Positions 28,137-36,824 of a stretch of DNA of 64,000 nt are shown here, piece after piece. Location of the stretch: contig CAVWAJ010000011.1 of NCBI GenBank assembly GCA_963752965.1, positions 22,147 through 86,146 on the forward strand. The letters run 5' to 3'. The notes beneath the pieces were generated by a model that did no database searches, was not told the origin of the DNA, and saw only the letters and a list, made by a program, of their open reading frames with translations. Each line of letters begins with the position of its first letter. Position 1 is the stretch's first letter. The stretch is from QHXW01 sp963752965 (lineage in GTDB: Bacteria > Acidobacteriota > Terriglobia > Bryobacterales > Bryobacteraceae). The translations under genes were made by a program, and so were the position numbers.

Positions 28137-29624
28137 ATGGTCACGGACGAGCAGGTGAGGAGGCTGAGACAGTTGTCGAATACAGAAAAGAATCAAGAGA
28201 TTGCGGCGTCGAAGGCGGGAATGGACCCGACAACAGCGCGGCGGTATCTGAGCCTGGAAAGATTGCCCAGCGAACTGAAGAAGGAGCGCCAGTGGCGGAC
28301 CCGCGAAGATCCGTTTGGCGAGGTGTGGGACGTTGTTCAGCGGCAGATTCAGGAGAGTCCAGGACTGGAAGCCAAGACGGTGTTCGCGTGGCTGCAGCGG
28401 GAATACCCGGGGCGGTTCAGTGACGGGCAGATCCGGACACTGCAACGGCGGGTCAAGCTATGGCGGGTGACGGAAGGACCCGCGCAGGAAGTGTACTTCA
28501 GCCAGAAACACGCACCGGGGCGACTGTGTGCGTCGGACTTCACGCACATGACCGAGCTGGGGATCACGCTGGCGGGGCAGACGTTCGAGCACCTGGTGTA
28601 CCACTTTGTGCTGACGTATTCGAACTGGGAGACGGGCACGATCTGCTATTCGGAGAGCCTGGAGAGTCTCAGCGAAGGATGGCAGAACGCGGTCTGGGAG
28701 TTGGGAGCAGTAGCGGCCGAGCACCGCACCGACAGCCTGTCGAGCGCGGTCAACAACATGAGCAATCTGGAGGAGTTCAACCGGCGCTATGAAGGGGTGA
28801 TGAGGTATTACGGGGTGAAGCCGCAGCATACCAATCCCGCCAGCCCGAACGAGAATGGCGATGCCGAGCAGAGCCACCACCGGTTCAAGCGAGCTGTGGA
28901 GCAGGCGCTGCTGCTGCGAGGGAGCCGTGACTTTGGGAGCTTGGCCGAGTACGCGCAATTTCTCAAGGATCTGTTTGCGCAGCGGAATGCGGGCCGGCGG
29001 GCCCGGTTGTCGGAAGAGATGGCGGTGATGCGGGAGTTACCGGCGCGGCGGATGGAATCGGCCAAACGGGAGCGGGTGAAGGTGGACTCTGGCAGTCTGA
29101 TCCACGTAGAGCGGAACGCGTATTCGGTGAACAGCCGTCTGATTGGGGCGCAGGTGGAAGCGCGGTCGTACCTGGACCATGTCGAGGTTTGGTACGGGCA
29201 GAGGAAGGTAGAAGACCTGCCGCGGCTGCGCGGGCGGGGCAAGCATCGCATCGATTACCGGCACATCATCGAATGGCTGGTCCGCAAGCCGGGGGCCTTT
29301 GAGAACTACCGGTATCAACAGGATCTGTTTCCGACCAGCCGGTTTCGTATGGCTTACGATGCGCTGAAAGACACGACGCCGAACCGGTCGAGCAAAGAGT
29401 ACTTGAAGATTCTGAAACTGGCGGCAGTGGCCGGCGAGGTCCAGGTAGATGAGGCTTTGCGTGAGCTCCTGGAGGGGAATGCGGAGACAGTGATTACGGT
29501 GGAGTCGATCGAGGAAGCGCTGGCCAAACTCGATACCATTTCGGCGGTGACGATGGTGGAAGTGGCGCCGGTGAACCTGGCCAGCTTTGACCAGTTATGC
29601 ACGGAGATGGGGGTGCGGCAATGA
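28137..29624 (+). CDS. istA: IS21-family transposase
   Basis: The 495-residue DDE transposase has an N-terminal helix-turn-helix region (residues 1-60). The catalytic residues are D in ASDFTHM near 140, D in HRTDS near 200 and E in NENGDAEQ near 243. A C-terminal Mu-like beta-barrel region follows, with HVERNAYSV. Length and residues are normal, so the enzyme looks functional. The stop overlaps the istB start, giving translational coupling. Confidence 0.95.
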   Translation: MVTDEQVRRLRQLSNTEKNQEIAASKAGMDPTTARRYLSLERLPSELKKERQWRTREDPFGEVWDVVQRQIQESPGLEAKTVFAWLQREYPGRFSDGQIRTLQRRVKLWRVTEGPAQEVYFSQKHAPGRLCASDFTHMTELGITLAGQTFEHLVYHFVLTYSNWETGTICYSESLESLSEGWQNAVWELGAVAAEHRTDSLSSAVNNMSNLEEFNRRYEGVMRYYGVKPQHTNPASPNENGDAEQSHHRFKRAVEQALLLRGSRDFGSLAEYAQFLKDLFAQRNAGRRARLSEEMAVMRELPARRMESAKRERVKVDSGSLIHVERNAYSVNSRLIGAQVEARSYLDHVEVWYGQRKVEDLPRLRGRGKHRIDYRHIIEWLVRKPGAFENYRYQQDLFPTSRFRMAYDALKDTTPNRSSKEYLKILKLAAVAGEVQVDEALRELLEGNAETVITVESIEEALAKLDTISAVTMVEVAPVNLASFDQLCTEMGVRQ

Positions 29625-30406
29625 GCGCGGTCGCTGACGTACGCCCGGCGCTGATTGGGCATCTGAAGGATTTGCACTTGCCGACGGTGCGGGAGTGCTA
29701 CGAAGACACGGCGCGGCGGGCGGAACGAGAGACGCTGAGCTATGAGCAGTATCTGCTGGAAGTGATCTCGCGGGAATGCGAGCAGCGGCGGAAGTCCAGG
29801 GTGCAGCGGCTGCTGAAAGACTCGGCGCTACCGCTGGAGAAGTCGCTGCAGAGTTTCGATCTAAAGAGGTTGCCGGGGAAAGCGACACGGCAGCTGCGAA
29901 CGCTGCTGGACGGCAGCTTTCTGGACCGGAAAGAGAACGTTTTGGTTTTCGGGAATCCCGGATCGGGGAAGAGCCATCTTCTGACGGCACTGGCTCAGGA
30001 ACTGGTGGTGATGCGGGAGCGCAAGATGCACTTCACCAAGTGCGCCTTGCTCATGCAGAACTTACTGGCCGCCAAGCGGGACCTACGGTTGAGCCGGGAG
30101 ATCAAACGACTGGGGCGCTATGACGGCTTGATCATCGACGATCTGGGCTACTCGCAGCAGAGCCGGGACGACATGGAAGTCGTGTTCACCTTGTTGGCCG
30201 AGCGTTACGAACGCGGCAGCGTACTGATGACCAGCAATCTGCCGTTCTCCAAATGGGAAGCCATCTTCAAAGACGCCATGATGACGGCGGCAGCCATCGA
30301 CCGACTGGTGCACCATAGCGTGATCATCGAACTGAACATTCCGAGTTACCGGGTGGAGCACGCCAAGAAGAATCAACAGGCGGAAAGCCAGGGCGAGAGT
30401 GAATGA
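29621..30406 (+). CDS. istB: IS21-family ATPase helper
   Basis: The 261-residue AAA+ protein is the partner that loads on target DNA and activates IstA. It has Walker A GNPGSGKS (residues about 110-117), Walker B LIIDDLGY near 177, a sensor segment LMTSNLPF and a C-terminal helical part. The ATG at 29621 overlaps the istA stop by four bases; the frame is open slightly upstream but inside istA. Confidence 0.95.
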   Translation: MSAVADVRPALIGHLKDLHLPTVRECYEDTARRAERETLSYEQYLLEVISRECEQRRKSRVQRLLKDSALPLEKSLQSFDLKRLPGKATRQLRTLLDGSFLDRKENVLVFGNPGSGKSHLLTALAQELVVMRERKMHFTKCALLMQNLLAAKRDLRLSREIKRLGRYDGLIIDDLGYSQQSRDDMEVVFTLLAERYERGSVLMTSNLPFSKWEAIFKDAMMTAAAIDRLVHHSVIIELNIPSYRVEHAKKNQQAESQGESE

Positions 30407-30794
30407 GGCGGAGGTCCGCACAAAACCCAAAAGCCGGGAGGAAAAAGAGCTGTGGAAATGCCGGGTCTGTGGAAAGAGTGGAAAGCCAAAGGCAGGCTTC
30501 CCACTCTTCCCACGAGCCCCCTTGGAAATCTCGCCAACAGCGAGCGAGCCTCCCACATTTCCACAGCTCCGGCGATGACGGCGGATGGGAACGTGCAAAA
30601 CCAGAAGCAGGTTTTTCACGTTCCCACCGCCACGGATCCTCGTACTCCAAAAACAAAAAAACCGGGCCGCGGAACGGGCTTCGCCCTCCGCCCAGCGGCG
30701 GGCGCTCCGCGCCCCGCCTAAGAGCTAAAAAGTAGTTGTCGTTGATAGGGAGAAATAGTTGTCGTCAACCCAAAAGAATAGTTGACGCCGGACA
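30407..30794 (+). other. non-coding 3' part of IS21 with long stem-loops
   Basis: No protein gene is convincing here. A 19-bp stem with two mismatches pairs 30469-30487 with 30495-30513 across a 7-base loop. An outer perfect 13-bp inverted repeat pairs 30448-30460 with 30556-30568. The last 65 bases carry three GACAACTA-type repeats of the right terminus. Confidence 0.7.
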
Positions 30795-31100
30795 GCGATT
30801 GAAGCGGCACGCCAGGACGGTCTGGCAATTGATGTCTCGGGCCTAGACGAATTCGACATTGGTGATTTCAGCGTCGAACTTGACGACGCAAAAAAGCTAC
30901 TCGATCTCGGAATTCAATCGGACACGCTCAAACAACAGCTCTTTAAGAAACTCGCGTTCAAGTATCTCTGCGACGTCCGGCAGGATATCAAGAATCAAAT
31001 TGCGGATGAAATCGATCGCTCAGTCAGGGCACCGAGCCAGAAAGAGGAGAGCCATGGAGGATCCAAAGGACAAAGCCGCACCGACGCCCCAACGCGTTGA
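30795..31100 (+). pseudogene. portal protein 3' fragment after IS21
   Basis: This starts with the second GCGATT target copy. From 30801 it reads EAARQDGLAIDVSGLDEFDI and continues for about 100 codons to a stop at 31098-31100. Joined to the part ending at 28035, it gives one open frame of about 500 codons, a normal portal length. The end overlaps the start of the scaffold gene by 47 bases, as is common in packed phage operons. Confidence 0.85.
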
Positions 31101-31638
31101 CATGCCTTCGCTGGTACGACAAGTGGTCGAGGAGTTTGCTCGCGCACAACAGGCGAAGAGTGAGCCAGCGTACAAAACCGAACTCCAGGACGAACGGAGA
31201 CGTCGTGAACAACTCGAACGGCGGGTCAACGACCTGGTTGAGGAAAACAAACGGAGCCGCCAAATGGCGGACGAGGCCGAGCGAAGCGCCGCCGTTCGAG
31301 CGGAGTTGCAAAGGCTGGGCGTAGGGAAGGTGGACTTAGCGTTCAAAGCCGTAAAGGACGATATCGCTCGGACTGAAGACGGACGCCTTGTCGCAAGAAC
31401 CGATTCAGGCGATGTGGCAATGAAAGATTATCTGGCCGGTTTCGTCAATTCCAACCCTGAGTTCTTGCCTGCTCGCATTCCCGGGGGGTCTGGGATACCC
31501 GCTGCCCAGAAGGAGTCCACTGCGGGATCCCCTGCTGTGGATCTAGACAAAATTCGCCCGGGGATGAGCTCCGAAGAATTGGAGCGCGCCCGTGAAGAAA
31601 TCGCGCGTATTGCCTCTCAAGCCCTCCGTGGATCTTAG
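31054..31638 (+). CDS. probable phage scaffolding protein
   Basis: The 194-residue protein starts at the ATG at 31054 behind AGAGGAGA. It is strongly charged, with a predicted coiled coil at residues about 45-90 (ELQDERRRREQLERRVNDLV) and a flexible C-terminus. Position between portal and coat, size and helical character fit a scaffold that guides coat assembly. The assignment is by context; sequence similarity is not visible to me. Confidence 0.65.
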   Translation: MEDPKDKAAPTPQRVDMPSLVRQVVEEFARAQQAKSEPAYKTELQDERRRREQLERRVNDLVEENKRSRQMADEAERSAAVRAELQRLGVGKVDLAFKAVKDDIARTEDGRLVARTDSGDVAMKDYLAGFVNSNPEFLPARIPGGSGIPAAQKESTAGSPAVDLDKIRPGMSSEELERAREEIARIASQALRGS

Positions 31639-31677
31639 GGCCTATGAACACTTACAAATCGACAACAGGAGAAACTG

Positions 31678-32088
31678 ATGCCATCAATTACGTCCGCTAA
31701 TGTGGCCACCGCAATCGTAAAGCTCGTTGCGGCCGATGCCCTACCCGCCCTAGTCGGCAACCTGATCATGGGCAACCTAGTGAACCGTGACTATGAACCA
31801 ACCTTGGCGCAGGCAGGTGACACCGTCAATGTACCTATTCCACCAACCCTCGTCGCAAATAACATTGCAGAAGGTGGTACGGTAAACCCCCAGAACCCAA
31901 ACTTGGGGAACGCGCAAATCGTGCTTAACACCCATGTCGAAGCAACTTTTCAGATACCAGACGTCACGAAAGTCATTGCGGTACCGGACCTGCTGCGCGT
32001 CTATATGCAGCCAGCCGTCATCGCCATAGCCGAACGGATCGAGTCGGATCTTCTAGAGGGTTCCACCGGCCGTTCCGAATATCGGTGA
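31678..32088 (+). pseudogene. P22-like major coat protein, truncated
   Basis: Only 136 residues remain of a protein that is normally 300-400 long. The start has a good ribosome-binding site (ACAGGAGAAACTG). The segments VNRDYEPTLAQAGDTVNVPIP and AIAERIESDLL are typical of P22-coat-like proteins, which form the HK97-fold capsid. Similarity stops after ESDLL near 32055. From about 32130 the DNA belongs to the opposite-strand tail-tip gene, so the coat gene was cut by a rearrangement. Confidence 0.75.
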
Positions 32089-32093
32089 AAGAC

Positions 32094-34373
32094 TTACAAG
32101 CGGCACTCCCGGAGCGCCGGCAACACTCTTGATGGCGTCGTAAACGCAACCGCCGCATCCAGAATCGTAGTCCCGTCGGCCGTCTGCGTCGCTGTTTCGG
32201 TTACTCCGAATTCCACATTGCCGTACGCGTCCACTACCGTGCCGATCAGCGGCCGCGGCAGGCCAACATCTGAGTCTGGCTGCAGTTGCGCGGCCGAATT
32301 TCCCGGTACCTGTCCATTCGTATCGTCGTACCAGGCGTCGTCATGAATCTGCGCCGTGATCGTTACCGTCCGGTAGTTTATGTCCGGCGCGATCTTGGTC
32401 ACGCGAAACGGCTGCCGTGTGTAACCTTCCTTCAAGTACGTCAGCGTAATTAGATCGCCCGGTTGAATTCCCAGCGCCCGTACACTTGTTTGAAACTGAA
32501 TATAAGTATTGCCCTCAATCGCTCTGTTTAGGTTGTATTGTAGAATGCGCGCCGCTTGATCGTAATTCGGTATTCCAAGCGCCATGAGCGACGTGGTGAT
32601 TTCCTGACCCGTAAGAGCGATATCGTCGGTGTCATACAGCGAGAAGCTATCTTGTTGATATCCGTTGAGAGAATCTTGAAACTCTACGCTAAGCCAGTTC
32701 GGTGTGTTTGTGATGTTCTGGGTCGTGACAGTGACGCTGGAGGCTCCGTTAGTGGTCCGCGCGATGTTCGAAACTCCGTCGGATCCATCGCTGAACTCAT
32801 AGCTGGGCCATCCGCCGTTGTAAAGGGCTGTACTGTTGCTCCAAGCCGGCTTAGTAGGTTGCTGTAGTGCGAAAGTGTTCTCCACGTTGAGTTGCAGCAG
32901 TCCTCCGGACCCATAAGTCAGATAGAGCCGGCACGCGTTGCGGATGCCTCGGATCAGGTCCCCGGCTGTGCGTCGGTAAGTTAGTGCTAAGTTGCATTGA
33001 AACCGCGGAATTGTAATGGTGTTGCCATTCAGATCTTGAGTCTCGATCTGTTGATCGGCATACGCGGCGGTGGTCGCAAAACTGCCTACGTTCATCTCCG
33101 TGAGAGCCCAGCCGCACCGCTGCAAAATATCCAGCAGAATCCAGGCCGGATTGCTGGTAGATACCTGGCTGACAAAGTTACCGTTTGTATCGTAAGTTGC
33201 CAGCTTCGATCCCTCAACTAACACCTGGATCGTTGGCAAATCGCTTCCGTTGTTGATCTGGTTCGGGATTACAATCGAAAGCGCCGTCATGCTCCCGTAC
33301 GGGTCGCCCAGCGGATTGCCGTTACTATCGGTGAAGTCCAGGTTGAATCCGCCCGTCCGCGCGCCCGTGCTGAACAGATTGAACCACCCCGTTGCCGTCA
33401 TGTTGGCCCCGGCCCGTCCAACTGGGATGTTGATGCCGTTTACAACTACCGTGAGTACATTGTTGATCTCACCCATGCCCAGTAGCACTTCCATCCGGGT
33501 CAGATTGCCGTCGTTCCTGGCGAATACAATCTCCGGTGTGTACCAGGCCGTTCCATAGATCAGCGGGACAAAGTCGTTGTATCGCGCGACGTTGTCCTGT
33601 ACCGGCGTCCAGTGCCGCCCCTGTTCGCCATAACTTCTCACTAAAATGGAGGACGGAACAAACTCGATGCCCCCGAATCTTTGCGTCGTGTTGAGCGCGT
33701 TGTCCTTGGCAAACATCCCCCGCGCCTGGCAGTCTGTCCGAGTGAAACTGCACGACGTGAACGGCGCTGTCCCAAACAGATTTCCAGTGCCTCCGGGCAC
33801 ATCCGGCGAGTAACCGCAGCGATAGTATCTCGAGTACTGTCCCTTTGCGCCTCCGCTCGCCGCCTCTTGTCTTTGTGCCAAAGTGGCCGGAAACTCCCAA
33901 GGGCATCGCCGCTGAATCCGGACCTGGGGCATCAGCACTCGCTGCATGTTCATGCGGTTGATGGCTGTGACTCGAAATGTGGATTCGGTGATTTGGTCGG
34001 GAGGATTGAAAATGCCCAGAAACAAAGGCACCGTCGGTGTGGTCGCGGTTCCCTGGATCAGGTCGAAAAAGACGAAGCTTACCGTTACTGTCGCACCTTT
34101 GAATCCAGTGCTCTGTTCTAGTTCCGAGAAGTAGGAGTCGGCGTTCGCGAGTGAGATCGAGATCTTCGGAATCGCGTCCACACCCTGATCGGATGACGTT
34201 TGTAGTTGGTAAAGGGCGTATTGCACTACTCGTGCTTGGTAGGAAGTTCCGGAAACGGTGACTTGGTGAGTGGACCAGCTTTCTGCGGTTCCACCGGGAA
34301 GCTGGCAGTCAAACAGTAGTAGCGGCGTATCGGTAACCGCTTGTTCCTTGACTTGAAATGCCGTGCTGGCCAT
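32094..34373 (-). pseudogene. phage tail-tip (baseplate hub-like) protein, N-terminal part
   Basis: The 759 residues resemble the N-terminal part of a siphophage tail-tip attachment protein. Visible segments are TRMEVLLGMGEI, a cysteine-rich insert at about 180-215, and IRNACRLYLTYGSGGLLQLNVENTF near 480. QTSVRALGIQPGDLITLTYLKEGYTR near 630 is a hub-like barrel. The frame runs out at AVAFTTP near 32130, where the sequence joins the coat fragment; the last dozen residues are not typical. The missing C-terminal half appears to be the protein encoded at 40345-42000. Confidence 0.65.
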
Positions 34374-34376
34374 GTT

Positions 34377-35165
34377 TTAGTGGGCCGTAATGTTGAGAGT
34401 GCACTGATTGTAGTTCGGTGCGGATGTCGTAATGGTTAGCGTATCGTTGCTAAAATGTGCGTTCGTATACACACCACCCGCCGAGTGACTCGATTTATAT
34501 GGAGACGCCACGGGCTGAGGTTCGAGTTGAAATCCGAACACATCCACCGATTGGCCCGCCGGAATGGTGATACCAACCGTCACCGAGTCCGCCGTGGTTT
34601 CCACCTGTCCGCTCAACTGAATTCTTTGCCATGTGTTTCCGGTTGGATACAAATTCTCATTGGAAACTCCACCGGCCTGCAGCTGTAGAGTGACGCTCAC
34701 TCCCGTCTGGCTCTGTAGATACACGCTGAAACAGTACGAATACCAGCCCGGCGCATTGACCGTTTGTAAGATTGTTAAATCGGCTGCGCTAGGGTTCGTA
34801 ACTTGCGTGGCCGACGTGCCTCCGTCCGGATCGGAGATGCCGCCCATAATGTGGAGCAACGAACTCGCCTGCCACGCCGGCTGCGTCAAGTCTTCACTCC
34901 ACGCGAGAAGGTTGCCTACTGGATCAACGAATGTAAAGGAGTTGAGTTGGCCTTCGCACGCCGCAAAGAATTGCTGGATAACCGCGACCTCAGAATCCGC
35001 CAGGCTCTGAAACTGCAACTGCCATTCCACCGACGAAGCCCCGGGGTCAGCGTATTTGACCGTACTCCCGTCCGGAAGCGTGCTCACGACTGCTCGCTGA
35101 GTGCTCGTCTTGCTGACTGGATACTGTGTAATGGCCCCCGACGTTAGTTGCGGAAAGTAGAGCAT
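34377..35165 (-). CDS. minor tail protein, DUF2460-like with C-terminal binding module
   Basis: The 262-residue protein begins MLYFPQLTSGAITQYP and has VEWQLQFQSLADSEVAVIQQFF and FTFVDPVGNLLAWSEDL, clearly related to the shorter gene just upstream. Residues about 95-250 form an extra beta-sandwich-like module resembling carbohydrate-binding domains (GWYSYCFSVYLQSQTGVSVTLQL). It is probably part of the distal tail, bridging to the tail tip encoded next. The start directly follows the natural stop of the upstream gene. Confidence 0.55.
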   Translation of the reverse strand: MLYFPQLTSGAITQYPVSKTSTQRAVVSTLPDGSTVKYADPGASSVEWQLQFQSLADSEVAVIQQFFAACEGQLNSFTFVDPVGNLLAWSEDLTQPAWQASSLLHIMGGISDPDGGTSATQVTNPSAADLTILQTVNAPGWYSYCFSVYLQSQTGVSVTLQLQAGGVSNENLYPTGNTWQRIQLSGQVETTADSVTVGITIPAGQSVDVFGFQLEPQPVASPYKSSHSAGGVYTNAHFSNDTLTITTSAPNYNQCTLNITAH

Positions 35166-35526
35166 CTACGTTCGGTTTTCGACGATCGCCAGGCTCACCG
35201 CCCTGCGACTCTCCTGCCAACTGAAACGCACACGTGCTCTGATCGAAGCTGCAATTTGGATACGCCGTTTTGGTCCATGGATCCACGAAGACAAACGTTC
35301 CAAACTGCCCCCCTTGGCTGAGGAAGAACTGTTCGAGCACACGAGTCTCGGACTCGTCCAGCAATGCGAGCTTAACGCTCCACCGCAGTAGCGTCGGCGT
35401 GTACTGCCGGTGGCGCTGATCGCTACCGTCTAAGAACCGCACGACAAAGCTGGAGTATTTGGTGCTCTTAGTGGCGGGATACTGTGTGACTGCACCGGTT
35501 TTGAGCGTGGGGAAAATGGCAGACAT
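35166..35526 (-). pseudogene. minor tail protein, DUF2460-like, single-base frameshift
   Basis: The protein starts MSAIFPTLKTGAVTQYP and follows its paralogue to CSFDQSTCAFQ, then leaves frame near 35210-35230. One base out of phase, the sequence reads SRRAVSLAIVENRT followed by a stop that touches the next start codon. The distance from start to that natural stop is 361 bases, which is 120 codons plus one. I therefore infer one extra base. As sequenced, translation would run on in the wrong frame to 35047. Confidence 0.65.
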
Positions 35527-36140
35527 TATAAGTTGCTAATGACGTCGTTAATCGAGTGCATGTTTAGCATCGCGTCGCGCACCGCCTGAGCGATGTCTTG
35601 ACTGTGATCCATGAAGGACTGGCTGTCCATGGCCTGAACCTGCACCGTAATGTGCGGCGCGGAGGCCTGGCTCATGGCACGAGGGTCGCCAGTCTGGCTG
35701 AAATCCGCACCGGCAAGTTGCGATGTCGTTGCTGTGGGTGCGTTGGCGGCCTGAAAATTGATCGTAGGTGGCAAATAGAACGGAGTCAGCGGCGGTGGTG
35801 AGCTAGAGCCTCCACCCCCAAACAAGCTCATGATTCCCGTGAGGATCGGCGAGAGAGACAGTGCTTCGCCCGTTAACGTAGAGGCGATACTGCCAAGCGT
35901 ACTTGCTACGCCGCTCGAACCGTGCGCTTGGGTGTTTGCTGCCAACGCTTGAGTGTTCGCAAGCAGCGCTTCCGCCTGCATTTGACTTGCCGGTGTCAGA
36001 TAGCTGATACCTTGCGTTAGCTGTGTCAGCTGATCATTGAGACTCGTCACCGTTTGGGGCAGAATGTTTAGTAAATTCGTAATGCTGGAACTCTGCGAGC
36101 CGGATTGTCCTATACCCGGCGATATCCTATCCTGCGCCAC
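35526..36140 (-). CDS. short tail tape-measure-like protein
   Basis: The 204-residue protein lies between the chaperone pair and the distal tail genes, the tape-measure position. The N-terminal half is helical and rich in S, T, Q and L (NILPQTVTSLNDQLTQL). A short hydrophobic, glycine-rich part (ILTGIMSLFGGGG) is in the middle. The C-terminus HITVQVQAMDSQSFMDHSQDI resembles the C-termini of GTA-like tape measures. If tape length sets tail length, the tail would be very short. It overlaps the upstream frame by 14 bases and the next start by one base. Confidence 0.5.
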   Translation of the reverse strand: MAQDRISPGIGQSGSQSSSITNLLNILPQTVTSLNDQLTQLTQGISYLTPASQMQAEALLANTQALAANTQAHGSSGVASTLGSIASTLTGEALSLSPILTGIMSLFGGGGSSSPPPLTPFYLPPTINFQAANAPTATTSQLAGADFSQTGDPRAMSQASAPHITVQVQAMDSQSFMDHSQDIAQAVRDAMLNMHSINDVISNL

Positions 36141-36489
36141 GCTGATTCTCCAATGAAAGTTGCTCTTCGAGGATGAGAAACGCCTCTGCTTGGCGGATGT
36201 TCAAGTCAGGAGGAAGTGCGAGCCCCAAGCGCTTCCAGACCAGAAACTCTTCAATCCAACCGATGCTTTGTGCCGTTATCGTCGATTTTGGACACTCATC
36301 GGTGGCGATGTCTCGCCGCGCCCAAACCACGTGGGGCGCTGTCTCCAAAGCAGCTGGAACCCAGCCGCATCTTCGTTTGATTTCCAGCCCCGCTTTTCGG
36401 CATGCGTCGCACTTCCACCCGGCCGGATTGGAGAGTTGAAAATGAAAGGCGACGATTAGTTTTTTCTTTCGGTCTCGCTCAGCCCACAT
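36127..36489 (-). CDS. tail assembly chaperone extension (GT-like frame)
   Basis: This open frame overlaps the end of the upstream chaperone gene in the -1 frame and carries an A AAA AAC heptamer at the junction. Reading through a -1 slip adds 110 residues from LIVAFHF onward, giving a fusion of about 231 residues, equivalent to lambda gpGT. The extension has a CDAC/C pair and a tryptophan-rich segment (KCDACRKAGLEIKRRCGW). An internal ATG at 36489 exists but has no good ribosome-binding site. I therefore favour production only by frameshifting. Confidence 0.65.
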   Translation of the reverse strand: MWAERDRKKKLIVAFHFQLSNPAGWKCDACRKAGLEIKRRCGWVPAALETAPHVVWARRDIATDECPKSTITAQSIGWIEEFLVWKRLGLALPPDLNIRQAEAFLILEEQLSLENQRGAG

Positions 36490-36821
36490 TCGGCTTTGAT
36501 CGCGGACACTACTTCACGAAACAAATCCTCCGGACCAGCCGAGGCGAGGAGTTCGGGCGTGGCCGCCACGCCGTCTACTTCCAGACCAATCAATTCGCGC
36601 AGGCCCCACGCCACATATTCCCGATCGATTTCGGCCGAAAGCAACGCCGCTTCAAGCTTCTCTTCTGTTGACTGGCCTCCGCTCAAGAATTCGCACCGGA
36701 GCGTCAATTCGCGGATGCGCCGTACCAGCTCCATCCGCCGTCCGAATGACATTTTCGCAATGATGAATGCCACCCCAGGCCTCGCCTTCGAGTCCACCCT
36801 GGCTGAGCTTTCGTAAGTCAT
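36456..36821 (-). CDS. tail assembly chaperone (G-like frame)
   Basis: The 121-residue, mainly helical protein (MSFGRRMELVRRIRELTLRC, residues about 24-43) lies between the tail-tube gene and the tape measure, where siphophages encode the tail assembly chaperone. It ends in GLSETERKN with the stop codon directly after the slippery heptamer. It starts 3 bases after the tail-tube stop. Confidence 0.65.
   Translation of the reverse strand: MTYESSARVDSKARPGVAFIIAKMSFGRRMELVRRIRELTLRCEFLSGGQSTEEKLEAALLSAEIDREYVAWGLRELIGLEVDGVAATPELLASAGPEDLFREVVSAIKAECGLSETERKN
36459..36465 (-). promoter_or_regulatory. programmed -1 frameshift slippery heptamer A AAA AAC
   Basis: In the zero frame the codons are AGA AAA AAC TAA. 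A -1 slip re-pairs both tRNAs on AAA and AAA, and the next codon CTA opens the 110-codon extension. The heptamer has the canonical X XXY YYZ form and lies immediately before the zero-frame stop. Confidence 0.7.
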
Positions 36822-36824
36822 ATC

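Larger units (their letters stand above)
28036..30794 (+). mobile_element. complete IS21-family insertion sequence
   Basis: The element is 2,759 bp. It begins TGTTCGGCGACAATTA and ends with the complement of TGTCCGGCGTCAACTA, giving imperfect terminal inverted repeats. Each end holds several spaced GACAAYTA-type motifs. It carries istA and istB overlapping by ATGA, plus about 390 bp of non-coding DNA before the right end. It is flanked by GCGATT direct repeats and interrupts the portal gene. A second copy in opposite orientation starts at 836. Confidence 0.96.

Noticed and set aside
30403..30735. 110-codon forward frame at the IS21 3' end
   Set aside because: Composition follows the stem-loop repeats, with no domain; best explained as non-coding IS sequence.
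35047..35165. C-terminal tail of the 159-codon tail frame
   Set aside because: It reads the next gene out of frame; the natural ending is in the neighbouring frame, so this part is an artefact of the shift.
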